Shown here one piece after another: positions 52,435-61,285 of a stretch of DNA of 64,000 nucleotides. A program made the position numbers and the translations under genes. Under the pieces are notes generated by a model. It did no database searches. It worked only from the letters and a program-made list of their open reading frames with translations, and was not told the origin of the DNA. Numbering within the stretch: the stretch's first letter is position 1; every line of letters begins with the position of its first letter. The DNA is taken from positions 80,323-144,322 of the forward strand of contig JAJEBK010000048.1 of assembly GCA_022823945.1 (NCBI GenBank). Reading direction: 5' to 3'. This stretch comes from Anaerolineae bacterium. GTDB taxonomy: Bacteria; Chloroflexota; Anaerolineae; Aggregatilineales; Phototrophicaceae.

Positions 52435-55391
52435 CTGCCGCGAATGGATGGCTCCTGGCTGAGTTTGCCGCGCAAGATATCCAGCGGTCCGTTGTCCGCC
52501 AGCAATGAATCGGGCAAGCCCAGCACTTCGCCATAGAAGCGGCGGTCGAGCAACTTTCTATTTTCGTCTATGTGCAGTTCGTGCAAGGGTTTTAGGGGCA
52601 GGTCGCAGGTTTCGTCGAAGATGCGGGCGGCGGTTTGGAGTTGGGTCTCAGAAAGGGAGGTGACGTCGAGGATGGGGAGTGTGGCTAATGTTGTTTTAGT
52701 CAATATTCCCCGTCCGGGATGTTGCTTTGAGGAGTGCCACCAGAACATAAGAAGTCCAAGCGAGGTATTGCCCCACAAAACCAGCGCTTTTTCGTGATCG
52801 ACAGTCGGCAACTGAATGGATATCCAGGCTCTTCCGCCGATTGTCTTACGCTGAGTAAACTGCATAGCCGTAGATTGGCCATTGAAGCGGAAGTCGAGAT
52901 TTGAATGACAGTGCGAGGCGGTTTGGAAGACTCGTGACATCTTGTACTCCACTTGCCTTCGTTCGGCCGCGTCTCGTGTTGGAAACGGTACACCTTCTCT
53001 ATCTGCCTCAAACGACATTGTTTGTTCTCTTTTTGCGTCATGAGCCCAAAGGATAGGATATGTTGGATGCAAGTTGGCCTGTAGTGGTCTAACTTCAAAT
53101 GGACCCCGAATCTTTCCATCGCGGTATCGTTTGCTCACATCTAGATGGTAAGGGCCAATTGAGCCGATGTCCGAGATCGTGGTCATGGCAATGTCTATTG
53201 AATCTGGAGACTGCTGAGTAGGTAGCCATATTTTCTTGTTTTCCGCCAGTTGGTGGGAAGATTGTGCGAGCGACAAATCGGCGATTCGGGCAAGTTTCCA
53301 ACTGCCTGAATTCGGCAAAGGCGCGTTTATGGCGTTTCCTACAATCTTCTCACCAAAGTAAATCGCACTCCCGCCATATGGCCCGCCTTCCAACTTTTGG
53401 AGAGATTTTGTGTGCAGCAGCATTCGGACTTGATCGGCTACTCTTTTGCTAAGAAGCGGGTGACTTGGTGCTTCGTTCAGCACGACAAAGGTTGCCCGCG
53501 ACTGCCGCTTGCCATTGCGTTTTCCAATTATAAGGCACTCGCCCATACCAGTATCTGCCGAAAAGGAGAGGGAATTACTGTCCACGCCCGCGACTGTTAC
53601 GACGATTAAATCTTCATAAGATCCGGCTAGCCGCACACGACATTTTTCCCATGAAGATCCGGATAGGAGCGTCAAAGGCATAACCATTGCTAGCATGCCA
53701 TCTTTGGCGAGTTTACGGTCTGCAAGCGCGAGAAAGACTGAAGCCTCACCTGCGTTGCCATGCGCTAATGTGCCCTTGGTATGAATTCTTGCGGCTGCCG
53801 CCATCTCCTTTTGCTCTTCAGCACTCGCGCCAAATGCCGCAAAGTTGGGATTTGGCGTATCTGGTATTCGGCGTTCGTGATTAGTCGCTCGTGTGAAGGG
53901 CGGATTCATGATTACGAGGTCAAAAGAAATATGTGGTGCTTGCCGCCATGCGTCCTTTTCGTCTTCACCTGCGCCCTGGATCGTCCTGGCGGTTATTTGC
54001 AAATCCTTCATAAGCGCCAGATCATCCAGCAAGTCAATTGAACCAAGCGCTATAGACCCATCTTCCTGCCGTCCATAGGGCAGTGTGAAAACGCGGCTAC
54101 CTTCATACTTCGTTGACGGATGCGCGCTTGAAAGCATGGAAGCTGTCAAATGCGCGGCGGCCGGCAAAATGTCACAGCCCAAGAGCACATTCGCCATCAT
54201 GTCGGAGTGTAAAGCTGATGAATCGCCGCCATGAAGTTCGTGCAGTTGGCCAAGTCGCTGATACGCCGTTGACAGCAGTGTTCCAGTTCCGCACGAGAAA
54301 TCGGCAATTCGCAACGAGGTTATGGCTTGAGAGTCTGACCAATCTTTGTCTGCAAGCAGCGTATCCTCATTTACCGCTAACCCGACCAGAAGCGCGGCGG
54401 AAGCCGGCTTGGTGTAAAAGGCCGCCAGGAATTTGCGGTCGGAAATTAGTCGTTGGAATACTGCGCCGGTCAGGTCGTGCGAGCGCATCAGATTGTTATC
54501 CAACATGGCTTCCGCTGTTAGGGACAGCCTTCCAAGTAACTCTTTACTAGCTAGCACGGGTATCGCCGCCAGCAACCGTGTCGCGATATAGAAAATCGAC
54601 CAGTAGTTGACCTCAAGTATCTTTCGCCATTCTGCCGTGATTGCTGACCTGCGCAAACCTGCTATTCCGCTTCGCAAGTCATCAAGAGTCTGTATATGCT
54701 TGAGTTCCTCACTGCTGCCGGCCAGCGCTTCATGGTACATAAAGGCATTTGCCATTATGGTCGCTGCCATGCGTCTGGTTTGCGGACTGTCCTGCTGATG
54801 AAGCAATTCCGCAATTCTCCCCATCGTTCCTACGTTCGTCTTTGCAATTTCGTTGAGTTCTCCCGCGGCCTCGCTGATTCCTATTTCGAGAACATTGGTA
54901 GCTCGCTCGACCAATAGCGGGGGCAATGTCGCCGATTGCGCCAGCATGGACAGGTCAAACAAACCGCCGATGAGCCAACCGTCTTCCGGAAGACGGCTAT
55001 ATTCGTCGTCGTTCTTTACAGTGTAGAGCGCGAACTCGAGGTCTTGCGCCGCCATGATTGCCTCGGATAGTGCCTTGCTCTGCGCATCGCGGAGGCGTCG
55101 CGGCAGTCGCAAAGCTATCGACGAAAGTATTGTGCGGCCACTGCCGCTGAGTTTTTCGTTCAGCCTGGCGACGGCATCGGCGTCAACAGTCTGTGCTGGC
55201 AAAACTTCGGTCTCTATCACCACTGGCGCTGTATGCGGTTCAGTGATCAAGATATCAGGACGTAGACCCGCGGACTCCGCAAGAACCTGCGTCGTCTCGG
55301 AGCGCACGACATGCTCGCCACGCCAGGCGAACCGCGTCCCGCGCAGCAATTCCGCTAGCGCATCGTTGATAGAATGTTCTGTCGTGGCCAT
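52419..55391 (-). CDS. Large N6-adenine DNA methyltransferase, paralogue of the 20234 gene
   Basis: 990 residues. The N-terminus has PD46-x13-E60-x-E62 (VVIETEV), the same D-x-ExE pattern as D36-E49-E51 of the 918-residue paralogue. Methylase core: motif I DFSCGTGTLL near 363 and motif IV NPPFTR near 494. The FYTxxxxAxLL block (AFYTKPASAALL) is also shared. The protein ends LSQEPSIRGSKPPP, matching LSREPSITGKPYQP. The gene is AT-richer than its neighbours, especially 52700-54300, so it was probably acquired. No separate endonuclease gene is adjacent; a single-chain restriction-modification enzyme is possible (inference). aaagg before ATG 55391 supports the start. Confidence 0.87.
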   Translation of the reverse strand: MATTEHSINDALAELLRGTRFAWRGEHVVRSETTQVLAESAGLRPDILITEPHTAPVVIETEVLPAQTVDADAVARLNEKLSGSGRTILSSIALRLPRRLRDAQSKALSEAIMAAQDLEFALYTVKNDDEYSRLPEDGWLIGGLFDLSMLAQSATLPPLLVERATNVLEIGISEAAGELNEIAKTNVGTMGRIAELLHQQDSPQTRRMAATIMANAFMYHEALAGSSEELKHIQTLDDLRSGIAGLRRSAITAEWRKILEVNYWSIFYIATRLLAAIPVLASKELLGRLSLTAEAMLDNNLMRSHDLTGAVFQRLISDRKFLAAFYTKPASAALLVGLAVNEDTLLADKDWSDSQAITSLRIADFSCGTGTLLSTAYQRLGQLHELHGGDSSALHSDMMANVLLGCDILPAAAHLTASMLSSAHPSTKYEGSRVFTLPYGRQEDGSIALGSIDLLDDLALMKDLQITARTIQGAGEDEKDAWRQAPHISFDLVIMNPPFTRATNHERRIPDTPNPNFAAFGASAEEQKEMAAAARIHTKGTLAHGNAGEASVFLALADRKLAKDGMLAMVMPLTLLSGSSWEKCRVRLAGSYEDLIVVTVAGVDSNSLSFSADTGMGECLIIGKRNGKRQSRATFVVLNEAPSHPLLSKRVADQVRMLLHTKSLQKLEGGPYGGSAIYFGEKIVGNAINAPLPNSGSWKLARIADLSLAQSSHQLAENKKIWLPTQQSPDSIDIAMTTISDIGSIGPYHLDVSKRYRDGKIRGPFEVRPLQANLHPTYPILWAHDAKREQTMSFEADREGVPFPTRDAAERRQVEYKMSRVFQTASHCHSNLDFRFNGQSTAMQFTQRKTIGGRAWISIQLPTVDHEKALVLWGNTSLGLLMFWWHSSKQHPGRGILTKTTLATLPILDVTSLSETQLQTAARIFDETCDLPLKPLHELHIDENRKLLDRRFYGEVLGLPDSLLADNGPLDILRGKLSQEPSIRGSKPPP

Positions 55392-55578
55392 TGCCTTTGC
55401 CCGACCCTTTCAACCTGTGGCATACGCGCCATTTTACCCTTTTCTGCCGCCCTATCAAAGCGCTGCGGCCTCGCGCAAACCGCCCGCCCTTCTATTACAA
55501 TACAGATGCGCTCGTTAGGGGCGCGTAACAATTCTCGCCGACACTGGCGGAAACGCAGCGCAGAAAGGACAGCCCGCC

Positions 55579-56007
55579 ATGACCGCGAAAATCCGCAAGT
55601 CCGATGCCGAATGGCGTCGCCAGCTCAGCCCGGATCAATACGCCATCCTGCGCCAGGCTGCCACCGAGCGCCCCTTCACAGGCAAGTATGTGCGCGAGAA
55701 AGCCAATGGCACCTACAACTGCGCCGCCTGTGGACAAGCGCTGTTTTCGTCCGACACGAAGTACGACTCGCATTGTGGCTGGCCCAGCTTCTGGGATGTG
55801 GCCGACCAGGGCAGCATCGAACTGCACGAAGACCTCAGCCATGGCATGCGCCGCATCGAGGTCACCTGCAGCCGCTGCGATTCGCATTTGGGGCATGTCT
55901 TTGACGATGGTCCGCGCGAAACCACGGGCTTGCGCTATTGCATTAATTCGCTGGCGCTGGATTTGCAGGGATCGCCCCCATCCCCCAACCCCTTGCCCCC
56001 AAAATGA
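55579..56007 (+). CDS. msrB: Peptide-methionine (R)-S-oxide reductase
   Basis: 142 residues. It reduces methionine-R-sulfoxide in oxidised proteins. Zinc ligands are CAAC (NCAACGQ) and the second CxxC in CSRCDSHLGHVF; the catalytic Cys is in GLRYCINSLAL. It starts at ATG 55579. The last residues (GSPPSPNPLPPK) are read from a GC-rich repeat and are not part of the enzyme fold, so the repeat has replaced the natural stop. Confidence 0.95.
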   Translation: MTAKIRKSDAEWRRQLSPDQYAILRQAATERPFTGKYVREKANGTYNCAACGQALFSSDTKYDSHCGWPSFWDVADQGSIELHEDLSHGMRRIEVTCSRCDSHLGHVFDDGPRETTGLRYCINSLALDLQGSPPSPNPLPPK

Positions 56008-56077
56008 GGGAAGGGGAGCATTTCAGGATTTTGAAGTCCCTCCCTCTTGATGGGGGAGGGATTTAGGGCGGGGGCGA
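55973..56077. repeat. GC-rich repeats, two subtypes, overlapping the msrB 3' end
   Basis: gcccccatcccccaacccct with tgcccccaaaatgagggaag (first unit, holding the msrB stop), then gtccctccctcttgatgggg with gagggatttagggcggggg. Confidence 0.8.
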
Positions 56078-56089
56078 AGTGGGTATAGC

Positions 56090-56560
56090 ATGAACGCCCG
56101 TGACGAACGCCGCGAGCAGTATGCCCACAGCCGCCGCATCCCCACGCGCTGGCGAGACAACGATGTCTATCATCACATCAACAATGTCGTCTATTACGAA
56201 TTCTTCGACACGGTCATCAACGGCTATTTGATGGACGCAGGCGGGCTGGATTATCGCGCTGGCGAAAGCGTGGGCTTCGCGGTGGAAACGCATTGCCAGT
56301 TCTTGCAGCCCATCCGCTTCCCCGAGGTGGTTGATGCCTGCTTGCGCGTGGGGCATCTGGGCAAGACGAGCGTGCGCTACGAGATCGCCATATTCAAAGC
56401 AGGCGAAGAATCAGCGGCGGCGGTCGGTTATTTCGTGCATGTTTTCGTCGACCGTCAAACGCATCGACCCGTGCCGATCGCCGGGCAACTGCGCGAGGCG
56501 ATGTCGGCGTTGATTCGAACCCCCCTCAATCCCCAACCTGCCGGGGGACCGAGGAGGTGA
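56090..56560 (+). CDS. Acyl-CoA thioesterase (4HBT hotdog family)
   Basis: 156 residues. The family start [24 protein letters not shown] contains the catalytic Asp of the DxxxH/N loop. [20 protein letters not shown] and [15 protein letters not shown] match later strands. It hydrolyses acyl-CoA thioesters, or releases acyl groups from carrier proteins. The C-terminal [14 protein letters not shown] is encoded by a GC-rich repeat half-unit (56518-56560). Confidence 0.92.
   Translation: MNARDERREQYAHSRRIPTRWRDNDVYHHINNVVYYEFFDTVINGYLMDAGGLDYRAGESVGFAVETHCQFLQPIRFPEVVDACLRVGHLGKTSVRYEIAIFKAGEESAAAVGYFVHVFVDRQTHRPVPIAGQLREAMSALIRTPLNPQPAGGPRR
56518..56560. repeat. GC-rich repeat half-unit forming the thioesterase C-terminus
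   Basis: acccccctcaatccccaacc then tgccgggggaccgaggagg. It is read in frame and contributes the last codons and the stop. Confidence 0.75.
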
Positions 56561-56667
56561 ACATATCCAGCAAAATCTACACTCTCCAGCCTGTCAGCAC
56601 ATGAAGGACCACGTTAACGATGGTATCGTATGCGAATAATGTTTTGCCGGCGGTGTAAGGAGAAACC

Positions 56668-57147
56668 ATGCCCGATATCGAGCTGGAACACATTGTTCCC
56701 TTGCCCGCCCGGCAGGCTTTTGCGGTCTACACCGGGCAGATGGACACCTGGTGGCCCCGGCAGGGAGTCTTCCCTTACAGCTTCGCGCCCAAGACGACTC
56801 GTCCGCAGCACATCCGCTTCGAGGCACAGCCGGGCGGACGCTATTATGAAACATTCGCCGATAGCAGCGAACTGGTCATCGGGCGCATCACGCTGTGGCA
56901 ACCGCCGCACAGCCTCGCCTATACCTGGCGCGACCCAACCTGGGCGGACGCTACCACCATCCAGCTTGCTTTCAGCGATGTGGATGCCGGAGCGCGAGTC
57001 GTCTATCGGCAGACGGGGTTCGCTGCGGCTGGAGTGGAATGGCTGATTGCCTATTACCGGGTCGGCTGCGCGCAGACGCTGGCGGGCTATGTGGCGCACT
57101 GCTGCGCGTTGCAGGCGGTGCAGGAACTGGGCTTGCGCTTGGATTAG
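56668..57147 (+). CDS. SRPBCC (START-like/AHSA1) family protein
   Basis: 159 residues. The helix-grip fold is recognised by PLPARQAFAVYTGQMDTWWP, FEAQPGGRYYETFAD, GRITLWQPPHSLAYTW and the C-terminal helix YYRVGCAQTLAGYV. Such proteins bind a hydrophobic ligand in a deep cavity; this one has no assigned ligand. The ATG at 56668 has aaggag about eight bases upstream. It converges on coaBC with a four-base gap. Confidence 0.88.
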   Translation: MPDIELEHIVPLPARQAFAVYTGQMDTWWPRQGVFPYSFAPKTTRPQHIRFEAQPGGRYYETFADSSELVIGRITLWQPPHSLAYTWRDPTWADATTIQLAFSDVDAGARVVYRQTGFAAAGVEWLIAYYRVGCAQTLAGYVAHCCALQAVQELGLRLD

Positions 57148-57151
57148 GGCG

Positions 57152-58375
57152 TTATGCCAACAAGCTGCCGACGCGCTGGACGATGCTGGCACCGATGCTG
57201 GCTTTGCTGCTCAGCTCAATGCGCTGCAAACCGCCGTCCGCATCCAGCACAACCACGCGATTGTTGTCGACCGCGAAGCCGGCATCAGGCGCGGTGATGT
57301 CGTTTGCCACCAACAAATCCAGGCTTTTGCTCTGCAGCTTGCCGCTGGCATTTTCCAGCAAGTTTTCACTTTCGGCTGCGAATCCGACCACGATGACCGG
57401 ATAGCCGCTGGCCTGGCGCTGGGCTTTGACGGCCAGCAAGATGTCGTCGGTGCGCGTCAAATCCAGGCGCAGCGCCGCTGCCGCCTTTTTGATCTTTTTC
57501 TGAGCGACCTGCCGCGGGCGATAGTCCGCCACAGCCGCCGCCATGACCAGAGCCGCCGCCCCGTCCACATGCTCCAGCACCGCCCTGCGCATGGACTCTG
57601 CCGATTCGACACGAACCAGTTGCGCGCCGACCGGGGCTGGCAGATGCTGCGCGGACGAAATCAACACGACGCGCGCGCCAGCATCGAGAGCCGCCTGAGC
57701 GATCGCATAACCCTGCTTGCCGCTGGAACGATTGCCCAGATAGCGAACGGGGTCGAGCGCCTCGCGAGTGCCGCCAGCCGTCACCACCAGTTTCTGGCCA
57801 GCCAATTCGCCATCCAAGCCCAGCACGCGCCGGATATGCCCCAGCAAGATCGCCGTCTCGGGCAGACGTCCGGTGCCGCTGAGTCCGCTGGCGAGCGGTC
57901 CGCTTTCTGGCTGGACGAGGTGCGCGCCGCGTGATTGCAGGGTCTGGATGTTGGCTTGGGTGGCGGGATGATCGAACATATTGCCATCCATGGCCGGCGC
58001 CAGCAGCAGCGGACAAGCTGCCGCCAGCGCGCTCACTGTCAACAGGTCGTCCGCCATGCCCTGCGCCAGCTTCGCCAATGTATGGGCAGTGATGGGCGCG
58101 ATGACCAGCAGATCGGCGGATTCTGCCAAACCGATGTGCGCAATGTGGCTGGGCAGCTGGCCTGTATCGCCGCTCTGCCACAATTCTTTGTAGACAGGCC
58201 GCCCCGTAACCGCCTGGAAGGTCAGCGCGCTCACGAATCGTTGGGCAGCCGCAGTCATGATGACATCGACCTGGGCGTGGGCGTGAGTCAGCTGACTGGC
58301 CAGATCGACCGCTTTGTAGGCGGCAATGCTGCCACAGACGCCCAATACAAGTCGCTTGCCGCGCAGATTTGACAT
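57152..58375 (-). CDS. coaBC: Bifunctional phosphopantothenoylcysteine decarboxylase/phosphopantothenate-cysteine ligase
   Basis: 407 residues. It carries out two steps of coenzyme A synthesis. N-terminal CoaC half: GVCGSIAAYKAVDLASQL (FMN site), the catalytic His in SHIAHIGLAE, and LLAPAMDGNMFDHPA, where the usual PAMN motif reads PAMD. C-terminal CoaB half: VTAGGTREALDPVRYLGNRSSGKQG. ATG 58375 has ggag six bases upstream. It is divergent from the lipoprotein gene. Confidence 0.95.
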   Translation of the reverse strand: MSNLRGKRLVLGVCGSIAAYKAVDLASQLTHAHAQVDVIMTAAAQRFVSALTFQAVTGRPVYKELWQSGDTGQLPSHIAHIGLAESADLLVIAPITAHTLAKLAQGMADDLLTVSALAAACPLLLAPAMDGNMFDHPATQANIQTLQSRGAHLVQPESGPLASGLSGTGRLPETAILLGHIRRVLGLDGELAGQKLVVTAGGTREALDPVRYLGNRSSGKQGYAIAQAALDAGARVVLISSAQHLPAPVGAQLVRVESAESMRRAVLEHVDGAAALVMAAAVADYRPRQVAQKKIKKAAAALRLDLTRTDDILLAVKAQRQASGYPVIVVGFAAESENLLENASGKLQSKSLDLLVANDITAPDAGFAVDNNRVVVLDADGGLQRIELSSKASIGASIVQRVGSLLA

Positions 58376-58427
58376 GCTTACTCCTGCCTGCCCCGCCCCT
58401 GATATGGTAGCCAAAGTGCTTGTATTC

Positions 58428-58436
58428 TGCTAGACT
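58428..58436 (+). promoter_or_regulatory. Extended -10 promoter of the lipoprotein gene
   Basis: TGCTAGACT, about 40 bases before the ATG at 58477. It resembles TGGTAGACT at 39337 and TGCTAGAAT at 2848. Confidence 0.4.
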
Positions 58437-58476
58437 GACGGTATACGCCAAGCTTGGAAGCGCGGGAGCCTTATCC

Positions 58477-59595
58477 ATGCCATCGGGCATCACAGCGAGC
58501 TTGATACGGGCATGTCTTTTGGCAGCGCTTGTGCTGGCTGGCGCTGGTTGCAACCTTATGTTCGCGCCGCAGGGAGCTGCTTCGCGCTTTGAAGGTCCGC
58601 CGCAGATCATCATCGCCGCGCCGCTGCCCAACCAAACTTTTCTGGCTGGCACGACTGTGATCGTGCAGGCGCGCGTGGAAAATGCTGGCGCAGACCTGGC
58701 GCGAATCAGCGTGCTGCTGGACGAGGCGCTGCTAGGTGAAAAAATCAATCCCAACGAAACTGGTGCCGCGATACTGCCTTTGAGCATTGACTGGCCCACC
58801 AGCAATCCGGGCAATTATCAATTGGCGGTGATGGCAGAGCGCGGAGATGGCACTTCTGCGCGAGCCGATGTAACGATCCGCGTAATCGCGCGAGGAGAGA
58901 GCCAGCCGTCCGAGCCGGACAGCGGCGAAACAGGTTCAACCACAGATGATGATGCAGCCGGCGCTGCTGCGACCGACGCGCTGGATCAACCGTATGTGAC
59001 CGCGATGCTCAGCCAGCCCAGCGAATTGCGCCGCGGACCCAGCCTTGACCACGAAATCATCGGCAGTCTGGACAGGGATGCGCCCATCGTCATTGTGGCG
59101 GTCAGCCCATATCGCAACTGGTATCGCATTCTGCGCGAAGACGAAGCACAGGTCTGGCTGCTTGCCGAGTCGGTCGTTGAGGTAGACATCTCTGGCTTGC
59201 CAGCCGAGACCGGTCCACCGCCGCCTCTGCCCAACCTGGTGGTCGACGATCTGCGCCTGCAGCCCGACTCGCCAGTTTGCGGAGAAGAGATCGCCGTCAG
59301 CGCGACCATCCGCAACGTCGGCACACATCGCGCGCCGACGCTGGGCTTGCCAATCATCGAAGCGCTGAGGTCCGAAAGTGGCGAAGTCGTCATTGCCGAG
59401 CCGATCACACTGATGCAGGGGCTGGATGCAGACGAGAGTTATCAGTTGGATGCGGCGCTCACCCTGCGCGAGCCGCTCGCAACCGACCTGATCATCCGTG
59501 TGACCGTGGGCGGCATCCAGGTCGCGGAGATCGACACCAGCGACAACAGCGCGACCAGCCAGCCATTCACCCTGGCCTTGGGCGATTGCGGCTAG
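58477..59595 (+). CDS. Lipoprotein with SH3 and CARDB-like domains
   Basis: 372 residues. A lipobox, LVLAGAGC, follows a hydrophobic segment, so the mature protein is anchored by a lipidated Cys. Residues about 45-145 form an Ig-like domain (PPQIIIAAPLPNQTFLAGTT); 150-175 is an acidic linker. Then comes a bacterial SH3 module (LRRGPSLDHEIIGSLDRDAP to VWLLAESVVEVD). The C-terminus is a CARDB-like adhesion domain (PNLVVDDLRLQPDSPVCGEE, ATIRNVGTHRAP). It is probably a surface protein binding wall or matrix. surE follows after one base. Confidence 0.88.
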   Translation: MPSGITASLIRACLLAALVLAGAGCNLMFAPQGAASRFEGPPQIIIAAPLPNQTFLAGTTVIVQARVENAGADLARISVLLDEALLGEKINPNETGAAILPLSIDWPTSNPGNYQLAVMAERGDGTSARADVTIRVIARGESQPSEPDSGETGSTTDDDAAGAAATDALDQPYVTAMLSQPSELRRGPSLDHEIIGSLDRDAPIVIVAVSPYRNWYRILREDEAQVWLLAESVVEVDISGLPAETGPPPPLPNLVVDDLRLQPDSPVCGEEIAVSATIRNVGTHRAPTLGLPIIEALRSESGEVVIAEPITLMQGLDADESYQLDAALTLREPLATDLIIRVTVGGIQVAEIDTSDNSATSQPFTLALGDCG

Positions 59596-59596
59596 C

Positions 59597-60364
59597 GTGG
59601 CTTCTATCCTGGTGACCAACGATGATGGCTATGCTGCGCCGGGCATCCTCGCTCTGGCAAAAGCGATGCGTTCGCTGGGCGATGTGCAGGTCTGCGCGCC
59701 CTACACCAACCAAAGCGCCAGTGGGCACAAGATCACGCTCTCGCAAGATATTCGCTATCACCGCTGCACGATCGGCCAAGACATCGATACGCTGGCTGTG
59801 GAAGGCTCGCCGGCCGACTGCATCGCGCTGGCGCTGCTGGGGCTGGTGGAACAAAAACCCGCTATTGTCGTTTCGGGCATCAACCGCGGCGAGAATATGA
59901 GCCAGGATTTAACCTACAGCGGCACAGTGACCGCGGCGCTGGAAGGCACGATCCATGGTTTGCCGGCTGTGGCATTTTCCCTGGCGCGGCCCGATGCCGA
60001 TGCCGTCAACGATTATGCGCTGGCGGCACAGGCGGCAACACACATCGTGGAGCAGGTGCTGGCGCGTGGATTGCCCCCGCTGACCATCCTGAATGTGAAT
60101 GTGCCGGCGGTTGACAGCGCCGACGAGTTGCGCGGCATTCGCGTTACGCGGCAGGGCGTGCGTGATTATCGCGACAAGCTGGTGCATGTGGGCGAAAATC
60201 TGGTGAGAATCGGCGGCGAACCACCGACTGGCGACACCGACGAACTGGGCACAGACCTGTGGGCGGTGCACCGCGATTACATCAGCGTTACGCCCGTGCA
60301 TCTGGACATGACCGCGCACGCCATCACGGCGGATATCGCGGCTTGGGACCTGCAAACGGGCTGA
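59597..60364 (+). CDS. surE: 5'/3'-nucleotidase SurE
   Basis: 255 residues from GTG 59597. The metal-binding motif ILVTNDDGYAAPG opens the protein; the phosphate-binding NQSASGHKIT and VSGINRGENMSQDLTYSGTV follow. SurE dephosphorylates nucleoside monophosphates and is linked to stationary-phase survival. The start lies one base after the lipoprotein stop, so the two are co-transcribed. Confidence 0.95.
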   Translation: MASILVTNDDGYAAPGILALAKAMRSLGDVQVCAPYTNQSASGHKITLSQDIRYHRCTIGQDIDTLAVEGSPADCIALALLGLVEQKPAIVVSGINRGENMSQDLTYSGTVTAALEGTIHGLPAVAFSLARPDADAVNDYALAAQAATHIVEQVLARGLPPLTILNVNVPAVDSADELRGIRVTRQGVRDYRDKLVHVGENLVRIGGEPPTGDTDELGTDLWAVHRDYISVTPVHLDMTAHAITADIAAWDLQTG

Positions 60365-60375
60365 GGAAACGGACG

Positions 60376-60684
60376 ATGAATATATTGAAGAGCTTGTTCG
60401 GTGGCAGCGGACGCGATGAAGACCGCGGCATCTATTTTTATGTGCGCCCGAAGATGTGCAAGCAGGTGCTGCGCATCCGCGTCGACCCGCTGAACGACCT
60501 GTCACGCGCCGACGATGGCAAGAATTACTGGTGCCGCAAGCTGGCCAGCGCGGCTCGCTGCCCTTTCCAGGCGGAGGTCGAGCTGCACTTCGACAAGAAT
60601 AAACGCTACCAGCGCGGCGAAGTCACCAATGGCGAACTGGTCAGCGAGGCGGAGTGGTTGGCGGGGCGGGCGGCTACGGGATGA
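60376..60684 (+). CDS. Conserved small protein of unknown function
   Basis: 102 residues. It begins MNILKSLFGGSGRDEDRG, then IYFYVRPKMCKQVLRIRVDP with two separated Cys (MC and WC) and a later Cys (RCPF). The pattern suggests a small, possibly metal-binding domain; I do not recognise a function. It begins 11 bases after surE and probably belongs to the same transcript. The 3' end overlaps the end of the convergent restriction endonuclease gene by 11 bases. Confidence 0.7.
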   Translation: MNILKSLFGGSGRDEDRGIYFYVRPKMCKQVLRIRVDPLNDLSRADDGKNYWCRKLASAARCPFQAEVELHFDKNKRYQRGEVTNGELVSEAEWLAGRAATG

Positions 60685-61285
60685 CACCGAGCAGAATCAA
60701 GGGCACGGCCGGCACGCCTCTGCCCTGACGCAAGACATTCACCAAATCGCGCTCATAATAAGGTACGCCAGAGGACATCTCCCGTTCCAATTGCTTCATC
60801 GGCAAGATTTCGATGCCGACATCAATGATGCCCGCGACAAAGAAACTCAGGTGCTTCACGAACAGATCGTGGGCGACGAAGGCGTACTTCCCAAATTGTA
60901 CTTCGACAGCGATGCGATCTTTCACAAAGTCGGTCTGGTTGTAGGACATAATAGGCTCGCGACCCGCCGCGACAATCGCCGCCTTCTGGTCTGCTTCGCT
61001 GCGGGTGTAGATGCCTCGCATCAGGTCTTCATCGTCAGTTACCCAAAAAGTATTGCGGCGCTCTCGCCAGCCATTTTGACGGAAATTATCGCGAAAATGT
61101 TTATTTAAGTCGACTGGCGAATACAGTCGCCGGCCGCGCATCGTCCGCTCTTTGGACACCTTTGTCTTGCAGGCTTCCGCATCTACTTGCGCGATAGCGT
61201 CTTGAATCTCACGCCACAAATCGCTGTGATGCACCAGCATGTATTCGACGCCATTCAAATGCGAATATTGCGCCGCGATGCGCAT
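60674..61285 (-). CDS. BglII-family type II restriction endonuclease
   Basis: 203 residues from ATG 61285, which shares a base with the methylase stop (TAATG). The active-site region reads TDFVKDRIAVEVQFGKYAF: D119, E128 and Q130 have the spacing of BglII's Asp, Glu and Gln. VKHLSFFVAGIIDVGIEILP and LEREMSSGVPYYE match the C-terminal part of that family. By homology the site would be AGATCT or a GATC-centred relative such as RGATCY; this needs testing. Several AGATCT sites occur in the window (for example at 5344 and 14894), so strong avoidance is not apparent. Confidence 0.85.
   Translation of the reverse strand: MRIAAQYSHLNGVEYMLVHHSDLWREIQDAIAQVDAEACKTKVSKERTMRGRRLYSPVDLNKHFRDNFRQNGWRERRNTFWVTDDEDLMRGIYTRSEADQKAAIVAAGREPIMSYNQTDFVKDRIAVEVQFGKYAFVAHDLFVKHLSFFVAGIIDVGIEILPMKQLEREMSSGVPYYERDLVNVLRQGRGVPAVPLILLGVIP

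Noticed and set aside
56505..56520. GTTCGAATC on the minus strand, like a tRNA T-loop
   Set aside because: Flanking bases cannot form a T-stem, no acceptor or anticodon arm fits, and the site lies in the thioesterase coding region next to a repeat.
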